Shown in pieces: positions 44,289 through 52,510 of a DNA stretch of 63,836 nucleotides. The notes beneath the pieces are model-generated. The model was given only the letters and a program-made list of their open reading frames with translations, was not told where the DNA came from and made no database searches. Source of the DNA: a virus. Numbering within the stretch: the first letter of the stretch is position 1; each line of letters opens with the position of its first letter. The position numbers and the translations under genes were made by a program. The DNA lies in the IMG/VR virus record IMGVR_UViG_3300032285_000409, positions 1-63,836 of that record. One strand, given 5' to 3'.

Positions 44289-44909
44289 TTAGACGCCAGT
44301 GGCGAAGTAGTACGAGTGCGTACCGAAGTTGAACTTGACGATCAAATCGGGGTACGCATCGGTTGCAGTCTCTTCCACAAAGTCCACCACACGCATAGCG
44401 AGAGTGGCAGTAGAGGCCAAAGAGCCGCCGTTTGAGCCAACCACGAGGTTGACAGACGAGTTGCCAGTGGAAGTGCTGCCACCAAAGTTGCCCAAAGCAG
44501 CGTTCTTACCGATAGCGCCGTAGGCACCGTTGGTCAGAGAGCCGAAAGCGGCAGAGCCTTGCACTTGGAACAGCGCATCTGGATCTTCAGTCACACGGAT
44601 GTACACGTCAGTGTAACCAGCGGAGATTGCACCAGCGGGGCAGAACTGAGCGTACTGCGGCTGATTCAGACCGGGGGTCACATAACGCACGCCAACGCAA
44701 ACACCAACGATACCGGCAGTGGTGCCAGCAGTGGGGGTCGCGGTCAGCGATTGGGGGTTACCAGCAGAGGTAAGCTGGACGATGTCGCCATTGTAAATAG
44801 CGTTGCTGTTGTTGGTAGACAACTTGTATTCGCGGAACGCACCCGCGAAGACCTGACCGCCGATCAAATTGATCGGACGCAGGCCGTAAGGCGTAGAGGT
44901 CGATGCCAT
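44289..44909 (-). CDS. Capsid-associated or decoration protein
   Basis: A 206-residue protein, MASTSTPYGLRPINLIGGQVFAGAFREYKLSTN..., beta-rich, with AGIVGVCVGVRYVTPGLNQPQYAQFCPAGA and a C-terminal VDFVEETATDAYPDLIVKFNFGTHSYY. The PYGLRPINLIGGQ start is conserved next to capsid genes in marine and freshwater podoviruses, where the product is usually taken as a head protein. The ribosome site AAAGGAGTCCTTAA precedes the ATG. Confidence 0.78.
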   Translation of the reverse strand: MASTSTPYGLRPINLIGGQVFAGAFREYKLSTNNSNAIYNGDIVQLTSAGNPQSLTATPTAGTTAGIVGVCVGVRYVTPGLNQPQYAQFCPAGAISAGYTDVYIRVTEDPDALFQVQGSAAFGSLTNGAYGAIGKNAALGNFGGSTSTGNSSVNLVVGSNGGSLASTATLAMRVVDFVEETATDAYPDLIVKFNFGTHSYYFATGV

Positions 44910-44924
44910 TTAAGGACTCCTTTG

Positions 44925-45377
44925 TTACTTTGAACCTGAACCAAAACCCGCACCACGACTGGATGACGACTTACGGTCGGCAAACAGCGGCATGCGCGGA
45001 TCGTTGTTTCGCATGAAGTGGTTATCCACTGAGTCCATCTGGTTCTGAGCTTGACGGTTGTAGTACTCGTCACGGGCTTCCGCCTGTTCTTTGACCATCT
45101 TGCAAAGCATGAGGCCACCGATCTCGACGTTACCTGTGACAGCATTGCCAACAAGCATCAGTTCTGGATGGTCTACTGCCTTCACCGGCTCCCAGCCTTC
45201 GCGCATCTTACGAGACACGTTGGTTGGTTCGGCCTGTCCCAGCACATGTGTCGCTACCCAGCGATACACGTAGCCCGGTTCAGGTGTCGGGTCTGGCAAT
45301 GAGGTGGGCGGTACGTATACAGCCCGGGCAGTTTTTTCGCGCGACGCCATGTCACGATTAGTACGGTTTTCAGCCAT
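44925..45377 (-). CDS. Head protein of unknown role
   Basis: A 150-residue protein starting MAENRTNRDMASREKTARAV, with PPTSLPDPTPEPGYVYRWVATHVLG, MREGWEPVKAVDHPEL and a Ser/Gly-rich end. The P.PGY.YRW......G..D..N.SRK.REGWEPV pattern is a conserved small head protein in phages with this capsid type. ATG 45377 follows GGAGAATCAAA; a longer frame upstream would overlap the scaffold gene further. It may be a head-completion factor or decoration protein. Confidence 0.75.
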   Translation of the reverse strand: MAENRTNRDMASREKTARAVYVPPTSLPDPTPEPGYVYRWVATHVLGQAEPTNVSRKMREGWEPVKAVDHPELMLVGNAVTGNVEIGGLMLCKMVKEQAEARDEYYNRQAQNQMDSVDNHFMRNNDPRMPLFADRKSSSSRGAGFGSGSK

Positions 45378-46329
45378 TTTGATTCTCCAATTTAGCAACT
45401 TCAGCAGCATACTGCTGGGGGGTCAATCCATATTTCTTAGCCAGCGCAATTTGCGTGTGGGTAAGCTGAATTTTCTTTGCACCTGACGAACGAGACGCAG
45501 GTGCAACCACCGATGCTGGTTTTCTCGGAGCATCACCGGACTTCGGCTTGTCGCTGTTACCACCGAACATATCAGGGAACGTAGACTTCATGCGAGCGTC
45601 AATTTGCTCGAAATATTCATCACTTCGCGGGTCAAGACCCGAATTGACTAGTTTTTGGTGCAGCCCTAGTGCGTAGCTGGTGTATTCCTCAAACCCGTTT
45701 GAGCCAAACCACTGGTTTTTTGCCTGCCAGCGCAGCGTCTTTTCGTCGGCCTGAACTCGTTGAGTTTGGATTTGTTGTGTTTGTACCTCATCTCTGTCAT
45801 CTTGTAAAGGGGGTGCTTTGAAATTTTTCGCAGCATTCACCTTCATCTTGGCATCCATGACAGCTTCTTGGGCAGAAATGATGGCATCGGTGTCAAACGA
45901 TTCCTGTGCTGCCTTCAGACTGCGGCGGGCCATCTCCAGTTCTTGGTCAGCGGCTGTTTGCAAAGTCGCTGCGTATTGCTGGGTGCCTGTGTCCACGTAC
46001 TGTTTGAGCCGTTTGTTCTCCTCCAACATGTGTTGTGCAAGACGCTCAAGCTCTTGCTTCTCACGCGCCAAAGCCTCTTTGGCCCTGCGCTCGTCGTGAC
46101 GGGCATGGGTCAAGTCCTTGATGCGCTTCTTTACGCCTGCGGAGTAGTTCTCGATCTCGTCGTCGGTGGGGTCTTCTACCTCCCTGTCCAGCGGTTTGCG
46201 GCCTCTGTCCTGTTCGGGGGTGTCATCGACAATCTCAATCTCGATGTCTGCTTCTCCCCCTTCAGCCAAAGCTGTGGGGGTCTCGTTCTCAAGTTCGTCG
46301 GGGAACTTGAACTGATCGTTACCAGCCAT
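45370..46329 (-). CDS. Scaffolding protein
   Basis: The 319-residue protein has an acidic N-terminus (about 1-60) and a long coiled-coil helix from about 65 to 160 (KKRIKDLTHARHDERRAKEALAREKQELERLAQ). A linker and a C-terminal basic domain SSGAKKIQLTHTQIALAKKYGLTPQQYAAEVAKLENQ follow. Acidic head, coiled middle and basic helix-turn-helix tail are usual for scaffolds of P22/T7-like heads, the tail binding the capsid protein. It lies between portal and capsid genes, the typical place. No protease motif is present. Confidence 0.85.
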   Translation of the reverse strand: MAGNDQFKFPDELENETPTALAEGGEADIEIEIVDDTPEQDRGRKPLDREVEDPTDDEIENYSAGVKKRIKDLTHARHDERRAKEALAREKQELERLAQHMLEENKRLKQYVDTGTQQYAATLQTAADQELEMARRSLKAAQESFDTDAIISAQEAVMDAKMKVNAAKNFKAPPLQDDRDEVQTQQIQTQRVQADEKTLRWQAKNQWFGSNGFEEYTSYALGLHQKLVNSGLDPRSDEYFEQIDARMKSTFPDMFGGNSDKPKSGDAPRKPASVVAPASRSSGAKKIQLTHTQIALAKKYGLTPQQYAAEVAKLENQNG

Positions 46330-46339
46330 TTCCTACTCC

Positions 46340-46774
46340 TTATGCGCGGGTTAAACCGCGAGGGTCTTGCACAACACACTCCACCTGATCGTCGTTAATC
46401 ACGCGGAACTCTTTGCCGAAAATCTTGAAACGCGTACCTGTGTAGGTGCGAACAAGAACAAAGTCGCCTTCCTTGCACCATGCTCCGGTGGGGAATCGTT
46501 CGGGGTCTTTGTAAGCGGATGGGCCTGCACGCAGAACGAAAAGCACGGTTGTGGCGTGTTCTTCTTGGCGCATGGTCGCCATGTCTCGAACCAAATCAAG
46601 TGACGTACCAGCAATCTTTTCATCGACTTCAGGCACAACACACAACAGCTTGTGGCCTACCGGGGTGGGCAACGCACTGGCTTTGGCTTCGTTGTCAGCA
46701 TCCTCATCGGGCATATCGACCGGTTGGATGTGGTCAGGCAACTGAATGCCCGGAGGCAGGAGGATTTCACTCAT
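46340..46774 (-). CDS. GroES-like co-chaperonin
   Basis: The 144-residue protein has a GroES fold signature. The beta-strand pair PVGHKLLCVVPEVDEKI (38-54) is followed by a mobile-loop-like stretch (52-70), and then the barrel GAWCKEGDFVLVRTYTGTRFKIFGKEFRVINDDQVECVVQDP (98-138). The last part follows GroES closely: GD.V......G.....G.E....ND..... An extra acidic N-terminal arm of about 35 residues is present. Phages such as T4 replace host GroES for capsid folding; this one is placed between portal and scaffold, so it probably guides the major capsid protein. It overlaps the small gene upstream by 8 bp. Confidence 0.83.
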   Translation of the reverse strand: MSEILLPPGIQLPDHIQPVDMPDEDADNEAKASALPTPVGHKLLCVVPEVDEKIAGTSLDLVRDMATMRQEEHATTVLFVLRAGPSAYKDPERFPTGAWCKEGDFVLVRTYTGTRFKIFGKEFRVINDDQVECVVQDPRGLTRA

Positions 46775-46961
46775 CTGATTTCTCTACTTTCTCTGCAAGG
46801 TCGATGATGTAACGCTCTGCGACTGCGAGACCCTGAATCACGCCGCAGAGTTTTTGGTATTCCTCGAAGGAACGGCACGAACCACCAGCCAAATCATCGG
46901 CATAGTTGTTCATGTCTTTACGTATTTGTTCGCGCAATACGCGTGCGAAGTCTTGGATCAT
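46767..46961 (-). CDS. Small helical protein downstream of portal
   Basis: The 64-residue protein MIQDFARVLREQIRKDMNNYADDLAGGSCRSFEEYQKLCGVIQGLAVAERYIIDLAEKVEKSDE is all helix. The pattern SFEEYQ.L.GVI.GLA.AER...DL matches a small protein common directly after portal genes. ATGA couples it to the portal stop. A portal or scaffold accessory role is possible; none is proven. Confidence 0.75.
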   Translation of the reverse strand: MIQDFARVLREQIRKDMNNYADDLAGGSCRSFEEYQKLCGVIQGLAVAERYIIDLAEKVEKSDE

Positions 46962-49402
46962 TTAGAGGGCTTCTCCTTGGGTTGGTTAATTTCTCGTTCT
47001 GTTTGCTTGAATTGGCCAGCTTTGGCCAGTGCGTCAACCTGAAGTTTGCGGTTGTCGTATTTGAATTGACCGGCCTTGTTCATGGCGTCGATCTGCATCT
47101 TGCGCTCCTCCAGAGCCAGACGTGCTTGCTCAATCTGATTCTTGGCTTGCATGTCCTGCGCTTTGATCTGGACTTCCTGCTGCTTGATCTGCAACTCTTG
47201 CTGCTGCATCTGCACAAGCGGGTCTTGCTGTTGCTGCTTGGCCTGCTGTTGAGCGGCTTGCGACTGGCTTTGCTGGAGCACTTGTTGTGCAGCCTGCGCC
47301 ATCATGGCTGACAACTGCAACTCCACTTCCGGTGGTAGCTTCTCGTCCTCGGGTGGCAGGGGCATGCCCAACTGCTGCTCGATCTTCATGCGGTAAGCGA
47401 AGCCAACGTGCTCGGCAACGTGCGCCATCATGGCACCCTGAATCTGCTGCGCCTTGGGATTCTGACCGATCAATTGCATGACGGTTGGGTCTTGCATGGC
47501 CGACATGTGTACCTTGATGTGGGACTCATGGTCTTGGTACTTGAACGCCTTGAGCGGCTCCATCTTGAGAGCGGCCATATTCTCAGACACAGGGTCTTTG
47601 GGCTTCTGGTCGTCTGGCAACGGCACCAGCTTATCCGGGTTCTTGATGCCCAACACCTCCAACATGCGACGGTGCAACTGCGGCAGGTCGTAAATGTCCG
47701 GTGCCATCTGCGCCATCTGAATGACGGCTTGGTATTGCACCACACGCTGGGAGAGGGTGGCTGCGTTGGGGTCGCTGACGGGGATGATGTCAACGTGAGC
47801 ATAGTCCGACTTACGAGCTTTACGTGTGCCAGTATCTGGCTCGTAGTTGTAGTCCGGGTCGGTGTAGTCCTCAATGATGTCGGTGAGCAGACGCAACTCT
47901 TGCTTGAAGCTGTAGTGCAGACGGGACTGCACGGCGGTCATCACCTTGAGGGTGCGCTCCAAAATTGCCAGTGTTGTGCCCACCGGCGCTTGAGCAGACA
48001 TGTCGCCAATTTTCACATCTGCTGTGGCAGCGAAGCGACGGCCTTCCTCGACAATCTTGTCCAGCAACCCCGCCAAGACGGTGCTTGGCTCTTTGTACGG
48101 CAGCGGGAGAATGTTGTCTCTTAATGCTCCCGATCCCAGATCAACGTCTCGGAACTCACCCGGGGCAATGGGCGTGTCATCACCCTTAATGCGAAGCCCA
48201 CGCGTCTTAAGTCCGCCGGGCAAGTTAGACAACGTGCCTGCATCAACCAGTTGGCGGATGATAGATGTGGCCGATTTGGCGAAGCCGCCAATAAGATGGA
48301 AAAGACCGAACCCGTACGCTCCGAAGCCGGGGATGTACTGGTAGTGCACGAAGTGCTGGCGTTTTGCCCGCAGGTCGTCGTCTTCTCTCCAGTTTCGTCG
48401 GATGGCAAGGACATCGTTACTTCCTTTGATGAGGGTCACAACATACGGCAGCATGATCCCGGTGGGTTCATCGTCGTCGTTCTTATCTTCGAACCCTTTC
48501 AAGTCCAAGTCAACATGAACTTCGTACAGGGTATAACGGTCGTCGTTAAGGTCGCTGAAGCCCGTCTCTTTGTCCTTGGCTTTCTTGATGTCGTCCTGCT
48601 GCGCCTTCAGAGGATCAGGCAGGTCAAAGTCACGGTAGAACCCAGCCTGCTGCAACTTGATGATGTCGTTCTTGGTCTTGCGCATGACGTGGGTCAGGCG
48701 GTAGCAAGTGTCCAAGTCTGTGGTGCCGTACGGCAGGATGATGTCCTCTGCGGGGATGAACATACTCACCTGACGGCCAAGGTTGGGGTCGTAGTACACC
48801 TTCTTGAACGCCGAGCCAGTCGCAGGCAGGCTCCAGAGCATGCGCTCATGTTCAGGTCGGAACTCGCGCATCACATCTGTTAGCTCGTAGTTCAAGTCCT
48901 CCTCAACACGTCGAGCAGCTTCTTTCTTCTCGGTGGTTTCTTTGCCCAAGATTTTTGTACGCACGGGGCCTTGTGCCGGGAAAGTCTCGGTGATGGTCTC
49001 TGACTGGAACCGCACCACGGCTTCTGTAATCATGGGGTGGAACACACCACAAGCGCCATCCCACGGCTCTGTACGATCTTCGTACTGCAAGCCCAACAGC
49101 TTCAAACCTTCGGTGTAGGACTTCTCCCACTCCTTGCGGCTGGCTTTGTCCTGATCTATGTCGCCCACCAAGTCACCGGCCATGCTGGCAAGGGCGCTCT
49201 CGTCCATCTCCTCGGCCAAGTTGGCGTTGAACTCGTCTTCGTCTTCACCGGGGTTGATGCTGATGTCCAGATCACCAGCGTGGATGTTGACCGCCTCGGG
49301 GTCAATGATCTCAATCTCTATCGGTTCAGCGCCGCTTTGGTCAGCCAAGTCCTCGATGCCCTGCGGTGCCTGATTCAGCGCCTTATCTATATTAGTAGCC
49401 AT
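46958..49402 (-). CDS. Portal protein
   Basis: The 814-residue protein is of P22-like or podoviral portal type. It has an acidic N-terminal arm (1-60), followed by a core with YEDRTEPWDGACGVFHPMITEAVVRFQSETITETFPAQGPV. A crown with MFIPAEDIILPYGTTDLDTCYRLTHVM follows, then the stem region LVDAGTLSNLPGGLKTRGLRIKGDD. The last 130 residues are a Gln-rich coiled coil that can extend into the head as a barrel. Twelve copies form the DNA channel at the packaging vertex. It follows the large terminase by 8 bp. Confidence 0.93.
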   Translation of the reverse strand: MATNIDKALNQAPQGIEDLADQSGAEPIEIEIIDPEAVNIHAGDLDISINPGEDEDEFNANLAEEMDESALASMAGDLVGDIDQDKASRKEWEKSYTEGLKLLGLQYEDRTEPWDGACGVFHPMITEAVVRFQSETITETFPAQGPVRTKILGKETTEKKEAARRVEEDLNYELTDVMREFRPEHERMLWSLPATGSAFKKVYYDPNLGRQVSMFIPAEDIILPYGTTDLDTCYRLTHVMRKTKNDIIKLQQAGFYRDFDLPDPLKAQQDDIKKAKDKETGFSDLNDDRYTLYEVHVDLDLKGFEDKNDDDEPTGIMLPYVVTLIKGSNDVLAIRRNWREDDDLRAKRQHFVHYQYIPGFGAYGFGLFHLIGGFAKSATSIIRQLVDAGTLSNLPGGLKTRGLRIKGDDTPIAPGEFRDVDLGSGALRDNILPLPYKEPSTVLAGLLDKIVEEGRRFAATADVKIGDMSAQAPVGTTLAILERTLKVMTAVQSRLHYSFKQELRLLTDIIEDYTDPDYNYEPDTGTRKARKSDYAHVDIIPVSDPNAATLSQRVVQYQAVIQMAQMAPDIYDLPQLHRRMLEVLGIKNPDKLVPLPDDQKPKDPVSENMAALKMEPLKAFKYQDHESHIKVHMSAMQDPTVMQLIGQNPKAQQIQGAMMAHVAEHVGFAYRMKIEQQLGMPLPPEDEKLPPEVELQLSAMMAQAAQQVLQQSQSQAAQQQAKQQQQDPLVQMQQQELQIKQQEVQIKAQDMQAKNQIEQARLALEERKMQIDAMNKAGQFKYDNRKLQVDALAKAGQFKQTEREINQPKEKPSK

Positions 49403-49410
49403 GTTTACCC

Positions 49411-50946
49411 TTAGTAGTACGCCACACGGCGCTGCTTGAAGAATTTCGGTTCGTCTGGCTCGTCAGAGTCCAGAGCGATGAACCCACCTTGCCGGAAGCG
49501 CAGCAGGGCTTGAGATGTCGTATCCACGAAGTCGTCGTTCTCGCCGTTGGGAAAGGACGCCACCTCCTCGATCACCTCCCGCGCCCAGCGGGTGTCCGGT
49601 GCCCACACTCTACCCGAAGCGAACAAGTCCGCCACCGCGTTGAGTCGCACAATCTTATCGTTTCCCCGGCTAGGCGTAAACTCCTGCACCGGTATGCCCA
49701 TCGCCCGTAGCTCTTGGATCAGTGGTGCACCAGCAGCCTTCTTCTCCACAATGAACGCATCCGGCTCCCACTCCTTGTAGTGCTTGAGCGCCGTGGTCTT
49801 GAGTTCTGGGAACGCCATCCTGTCCTTGAACGCGTCTAGCAGAATGACTTGTGCCTGATCGCGCTCTTCCTCGTTATAGAACACACCCCACGTTGTGCAC
49901 GCGGAATAGTCGGCTGTCGTCTTGGCTTCAAACGCCGTGTCCCATGACTGGATGATGTACTCGCAGGTGGGCGGCTTGTCTGACGGCCATGTTCTCCACC
50001 TACTACGCGCAATGATCGCTGCGTTGTTGGACACCGGGTTCTGCATGTACTGGGCGTTCCAGTACTGGGGATCCATCGCGGCCTTCTTCTGCTTGAGCGA
50101 CTCCAGCGGCCACTGCTCTGGCCAGAGCGATTTCTCGTTTGGCTCGTCTTCATTCAGGATGGCGGGTAGCTCCACCAACTCCCACGGATCAGACTCTGGG
50201 TTCTTGGTCTGGTAGTCCAGTAAGCGCCCCGTCAGGTCGAGCTTAGACCAGCGCGTCATGATGATAATGATCGCGCCTCCCGGCATCAGACGTTGTAACG
50301 GCCCTGTTTGGAACCACGACCAAGCGGTGTCGAAAGCGAGTCGAGAGTTGGCCTTGACGTCCTGCTCCGAGTGAGGGTCATCAATAACGAACAAATCAGC
50401 GCCACGACCAGCAAGAGCACCACCGACACCAGCAGCGTAATATTGACCGCCAGCGCTTGTAGACCACTTACCAGCAGCTTTTTGATCGTCTGCCACCTGA
50501 GTTCTGGGAAAAAGCTCATGGTATTCCTCACCGTCAATCAGATTTCGCACCCGGCGACCGAAGTCTTCCGACAAACCTGCGGTGTGCGTACCCATAATGA
50601 TCTTCTTCTCAGGGAAATTCCCCAAGAAAAACGCCGGGAACAAGTAAGAGGAAAACTCAGACTTACCCATACGTGGCGCAATGTTGATAATCACCCGCTT
50701 TTTCTTGCCGGAAATCACATCACTGAAGATTCTGGCGAGTTTCTTGTGGTGCGGCCCCACCTTGAACCCGGGATACACGGATTTTGCGAATGCAAGCATA
50801 TCTGTGCGGGCGCTGTCTTTGATTTTGTGTTCTTCCGCCTTGTCGAGCATCTCCAAATACTCGAGTTTCTCCAAGGGCGACATCTTCCCAATGTTCTGGA
50901 ACAGCGCGGAGGCTTGCTCAGGCGTCAGTGGTGGATTCGTCGTCAT
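49411..50946 (-). CDS. terL: Terminase large subunit (packaging motor and nuclease)
   Basis: The 511-residue protein has the two standard domains. The ATPase part has Walker A I-A-P-R-M-G-K-S (89-96) and Walker B D-L-F-V-I-D-D (184-190), followed by IIIIMTRWSKLDLTGR. The RNase H-like nuclease starts with S-W-D336-T-A and continues FIVEKKAAGAPLIQEL and NDDFVDTTSQALLRF for further metal ligands. It cuts and pumps DNA into the prohead through the portal. It overlaps the small subunit gene by 29 bp. The family resembles terminases of headful-packaging phages, which agrees with a circularly permuted genome. Confidence 0.95.
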   Translation of the reverse strand: MTTNPPLTPEQASALFQNIGKMSPLEKLEYLEMLDKAEEHKIKDSARTDMLAFAKSVYPGFKVGPHHKKLARIFSDVISGKKKRVIINIAPRMGKSEFSSYLFPAFFLGNFPEKKIIMGTHTAGLSEDFGRRVRNLIDGEEYHELFPRTQVADDQKAAGKWSTSAGGQYYAAGVGGALAGRGADLFVIDDPHSEQDVKANSRLAFDTAWSWFQTGPLQRLMPGGAIIIIMTRWSKLDLTGRLLDYQTKNPESDPWELVELPAILNEDEPNEKSLWPEQWPLESLKQKKAAMDPQYWNAQYMQNPVSNNAAIIARSRWRTWPSDKPPTCEYIIQSWDTAFEAKTTADYSACTTWGVFYNEEERDQAQVILLDAFKDRMAFPELKTTALKHYKEWEPDAFIVEKKAAGAPLIQELRAMGIPVQEFTPSRGNDKIVRLNAVADLFASGRVWAPDTRWAREVIEEVASFPNGENDDFVDTTSQALLRFRQGGFIALDSDEPDEPKFFKQRRVAYY

Positions 50947-51514
50947 CTGGTTTTGCTTCTACGTCCAACACATCGGCGTCGCTCACGTTCATGAACTTGG
51001 CCAGCTTCTCTTTGAGCTTCTTGTCGATCTCGTCTGCCGTCATTTCAGTCTTCTTGACCTCAATTTTCTCGGTGAACAGCCCGACTTCCGTGACTTTGCC
51101 CAGCAAACCAAGCGCCTTCAGGCGAATATTGGCGTTGGGGTGTTGCGTTTCTTCCACAAGTTTGGCCACAGTGTACCCGCGCAGTTCTTTGGCCTGCTGT
51201 ACAAACTCCCAGTCATAGGCGGTGAGCATGCCGACCAGATGTCGGACGGCCTCGGGGGTCTTGATCTCAGCTAACTGGTGGTGGGTGTGGGCGTCGGGGG
51301 CTGCGGTGACGACACTATTAAATGCTTGGCGTGCAGCCTCTGTCTCTAAACGGGTGGTTACTTGGTCAACATCAACAGCGCCAAGGGCTTTGAGCCAGTC
51401 GGCGGTTTGTAATTTGGCATCAATGACTTCGACCGCACTGACTTTATCCACAGGCACGGCAACGCCGGGGTGAGCGCTCACTTCGGGTTCAAAGTCTAAC
51501 AAGTGTTCCAGCAT
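50918..51514 (-). CDS. terS: Terminase small subunit
   Basis: The 198-residue protein is first on the late arm and overlaps the large subunit. It has an N-terminal region with AKLQTADWLKALGAVDVDQV, a central helical domain PEAVRHLVGMLTAYDWEFVQQAKELRGYTVAKLVEE, and LRLKALGLLGKVTEV-like helices. It ends in an acidic tail KPDDDESTTDA that may contact the large subunit. Such proteins form rings that recognise the packaging site. That site could lie in the adjacent gap 51515-51982. Confidence 0.82.
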   Translation of the reverse strand: MLEHLLDFEPEVSAHPGVAVPVDKVSAVEVIDAKLQTADWLKALGAVDVDQVTTRLETEAARQAFNSVVTAAPDAHTHHQLAEIKTPEAVRHLVGMLTAYDWEFVQQAKELRGYTVAKLVEETQHPNANIRLKALGLLGKVTEVGLFTEKIEVKKTEMTADEIDKKLKEKLAKFMNVSDADVLDVEAKPDDDESTTDA

Positions 51515-51559
51515 TCCACGTCCTGACAGTTGCGTGCGTTTGCCCCCGCACGGGTGGGG

Positions 51560-51588
51560 TTGTGAAATTCTTATGCGTAATGTAAACT
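51560..51588 (+). promoter_or_regulatory. Candidate plus-strand promoter
   Basis: TTGTGA (51560-51565) and TAAACT (51583-51588) are 17 bp apart. The extended string ATGTAAACT matches the one at 3091-3099. Transcription would start near 51595 and meet the terminator at 51649-51680, giving an RNA of about 85 bases. Confidence 0.35.
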
Positions 51589-51612
51589 AAAACTGAGTGG
51601 GTGCGCAAGCAT
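51571..51612 (-). CDS. 13-codon leader ORF in front of the terminase genes
   Basis: On the minus strand, ATG 51612 is preceded by GAGGAGAAAGCAA, the best ribosome site of the whole phage, yet the frame holds only MLAHPLSFSLHYA before a stop. It lies 56 bp upstream of the small terminase start. It could be a leader peptide or the stub of a lost gene. Its complement forms part of the candidate plus-strand RNA. Confidence 0.4.
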   Translation of the reverse strand: MLAHPLSFSLHYA

Positions 51613-51648
51613 TTGCTTTCTCCTCGGTTGGGTTACTCCTCCGTTCAA

Positions 51649-51680
51649 CCCCGGCTGCGTATGCGGACGGGGTTTTTTTT
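51649..51680 (+). terminator. Rho-independent terminator (plus strand)
   Basis: The stem CCCCG/CGGGG, with GC pairs inside the loop (GCGTATGC), is followed by eight T. It points in the direction of the early arm but lies upstream of the main early promoter, so it ends either a short RNA from 51595 or stray transcription antisense to the late arm. Confidence 0.8.
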
Positions 51681-51713
51681 CGCCTGTCAACCGTTAGACA
51701 AAGGTATTTTTGG

Positions 51714-51729
51714 AATTTTTTAAAAAATT
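51714..51729. repeat. 16-bp A/T palindrome
   Basis: AATTTTTTAAAAAATT is a perfect inverted repeat in the divergent gap. Such tracts bend or melt easily and can bind IHF/H-NS-type proteins. A role in packaging, promoter control or origin melting is possible; none is shown. Confidence 0.6.
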
Positions 51730-51900
51730 TTGGGGTGGGTATAGGTAGTTTTACGTAGTCTTTGCTGGGGTTTTGGGGCTGGTTTGTATAAGGTTTTACA
51801 AAATACTGGGTGCGGGTGGGGAATAGTGTTTCGGGTCGGTACCGGCTTCGCTACATAAAGGGGTTGGTGGGGGTACGGTGGGGTTATCAGATGGGGCTTT

Positions 51901-51928
51901 TTGACCTTCCCCAGACCCCCGTTATGTT
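51901..51928 (+). promoter_or_regulatory. Main early promoter
   Basis: TTGACC (51901-51906) and TATGTT (51923-51928) are 16 bp apart, a good match to the bacterial sigma70 consensus. A start near 51935 gives a leader of about 48 bases before the gene at 51983, which has the ribosome site CTGGAGAAAC. This fits a promoter read by host polymerase just after entry. Confidence 0.7.
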
Positions 51929-51982
51929 TAACTGAAGGTGTTGATGCACTCTCGCACAACATAACCAACTGGAGAAACTTCC

Positions 51983-52411
51983 ATGACTATTCGTACTATC
52001 GCTAAATCAATCGGTGCACAAGAACGTAACACCGAAGCCGCTATGTCCACACATATCAAGGCATACACCAAAGCCAAGCCCGAGGCGCAGGCTGAGATGC
52101 GCCGCGACTATCAGGTGGGCTACATCGCAGGCAGGGGCAAGGTGAGCATGGCTGAGTCAGAGAGAATTCTCTCTAACGGCAAAGGTGCGGCTTGTGAGAG
52201 CGAGGCGCACATCAAGCTCATCGACCAAGCCACCGCCTCATTCAACTACTGGTTCAAGTCCACGCCCAAGCAGGCAACGACGACGAGCCACGCACGCATC
52301 AGCAAGCAACATCGTGAGGCGGCTACCAACTTCCTTGCCGAGTTTGAGGGCGAGACACTGCAAGAGCAAATCAACGCCGCTATCGCAGTCTTGCGTGCAA
52401 TGACCAAGTGA
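51983..52411 (+). CDS. First early gene, unknown function
   Basis: The 142-residue protein, MTIRTIAKSIGAQERNTEAA..., is helical and moderately basic. A motif GYIAGRGKVSMAESERILSNGKGA lies in the middle and a C-terminal helix LQEQINAAIAVLRAMTK. Proteins of this kind head the early operon in other podoviruses, where they often act on host functions, but no activity is known to me. Codons 59-64 contain the first AGAGAGAATTCTCTCT palindrome in the coding region. Confidence 0.8.
   Translation: MTIRTIAKSIGAQERNTEAAMSTHIKAYTKAKPEAQAEMRRDYQVGYIAGRGKVSMAESERILSNGKGAACESEAHIKLIDQATASFNYWFKSTPKQATTTSHARISKQHREAATNFLAEFEGETLQEQINAAIAVLRAMTK
52159..52174. repeat. 16-bp palindrome, site 1
   Basis: AGAGAGAATTCTCTCT, perfect, inside the first early gene. 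It is identical to site 2 at 52764-52779. Confidence 0.85.
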
Positions 52412-52510
52412 GTTTTTTCAACCAAGCGGTACAGCGTGGGCTGGCCGCTGTTCCCTTTCGTGTCCAACGAGAATCGTAATGCGAACACAAACGCAAATCA
52501 TTATCAATCC

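Larger units (their letters stand above)
51515..51982. promoter_or_regulatory. Divergent control region between early and late arms
   Basis: This 468-bp gap holds no convincing gene on either strand apart from a 13-codon leader. In order it contains a candidate plus-strand promoter (51560-51588) and terminator (51649-51680), a TTGACA in minus orientation (51685-51690), a 16-bp A/T palindrome (51714-51729), a G-rich stretch (51732-51900) and the main early promoter (51901-51928). Its place beside the small terminase makes it the likely packaging-site region as well. Confidence 0.75.

Noticed and set aside
51595-51680. tRNA gene in the divergent gap
   Set aside because: GTTCAACCCC resembles a T-loop, but no acceptor stem, anticodon arm or CCA end can be drawn.
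51720-51968. 82-codon minus-strand frame in the divergent gap
   Set aside because: It covers the early promoter, is Pro/His-rich, lacks a ribosome site and contains the A/T palindrome at its end.
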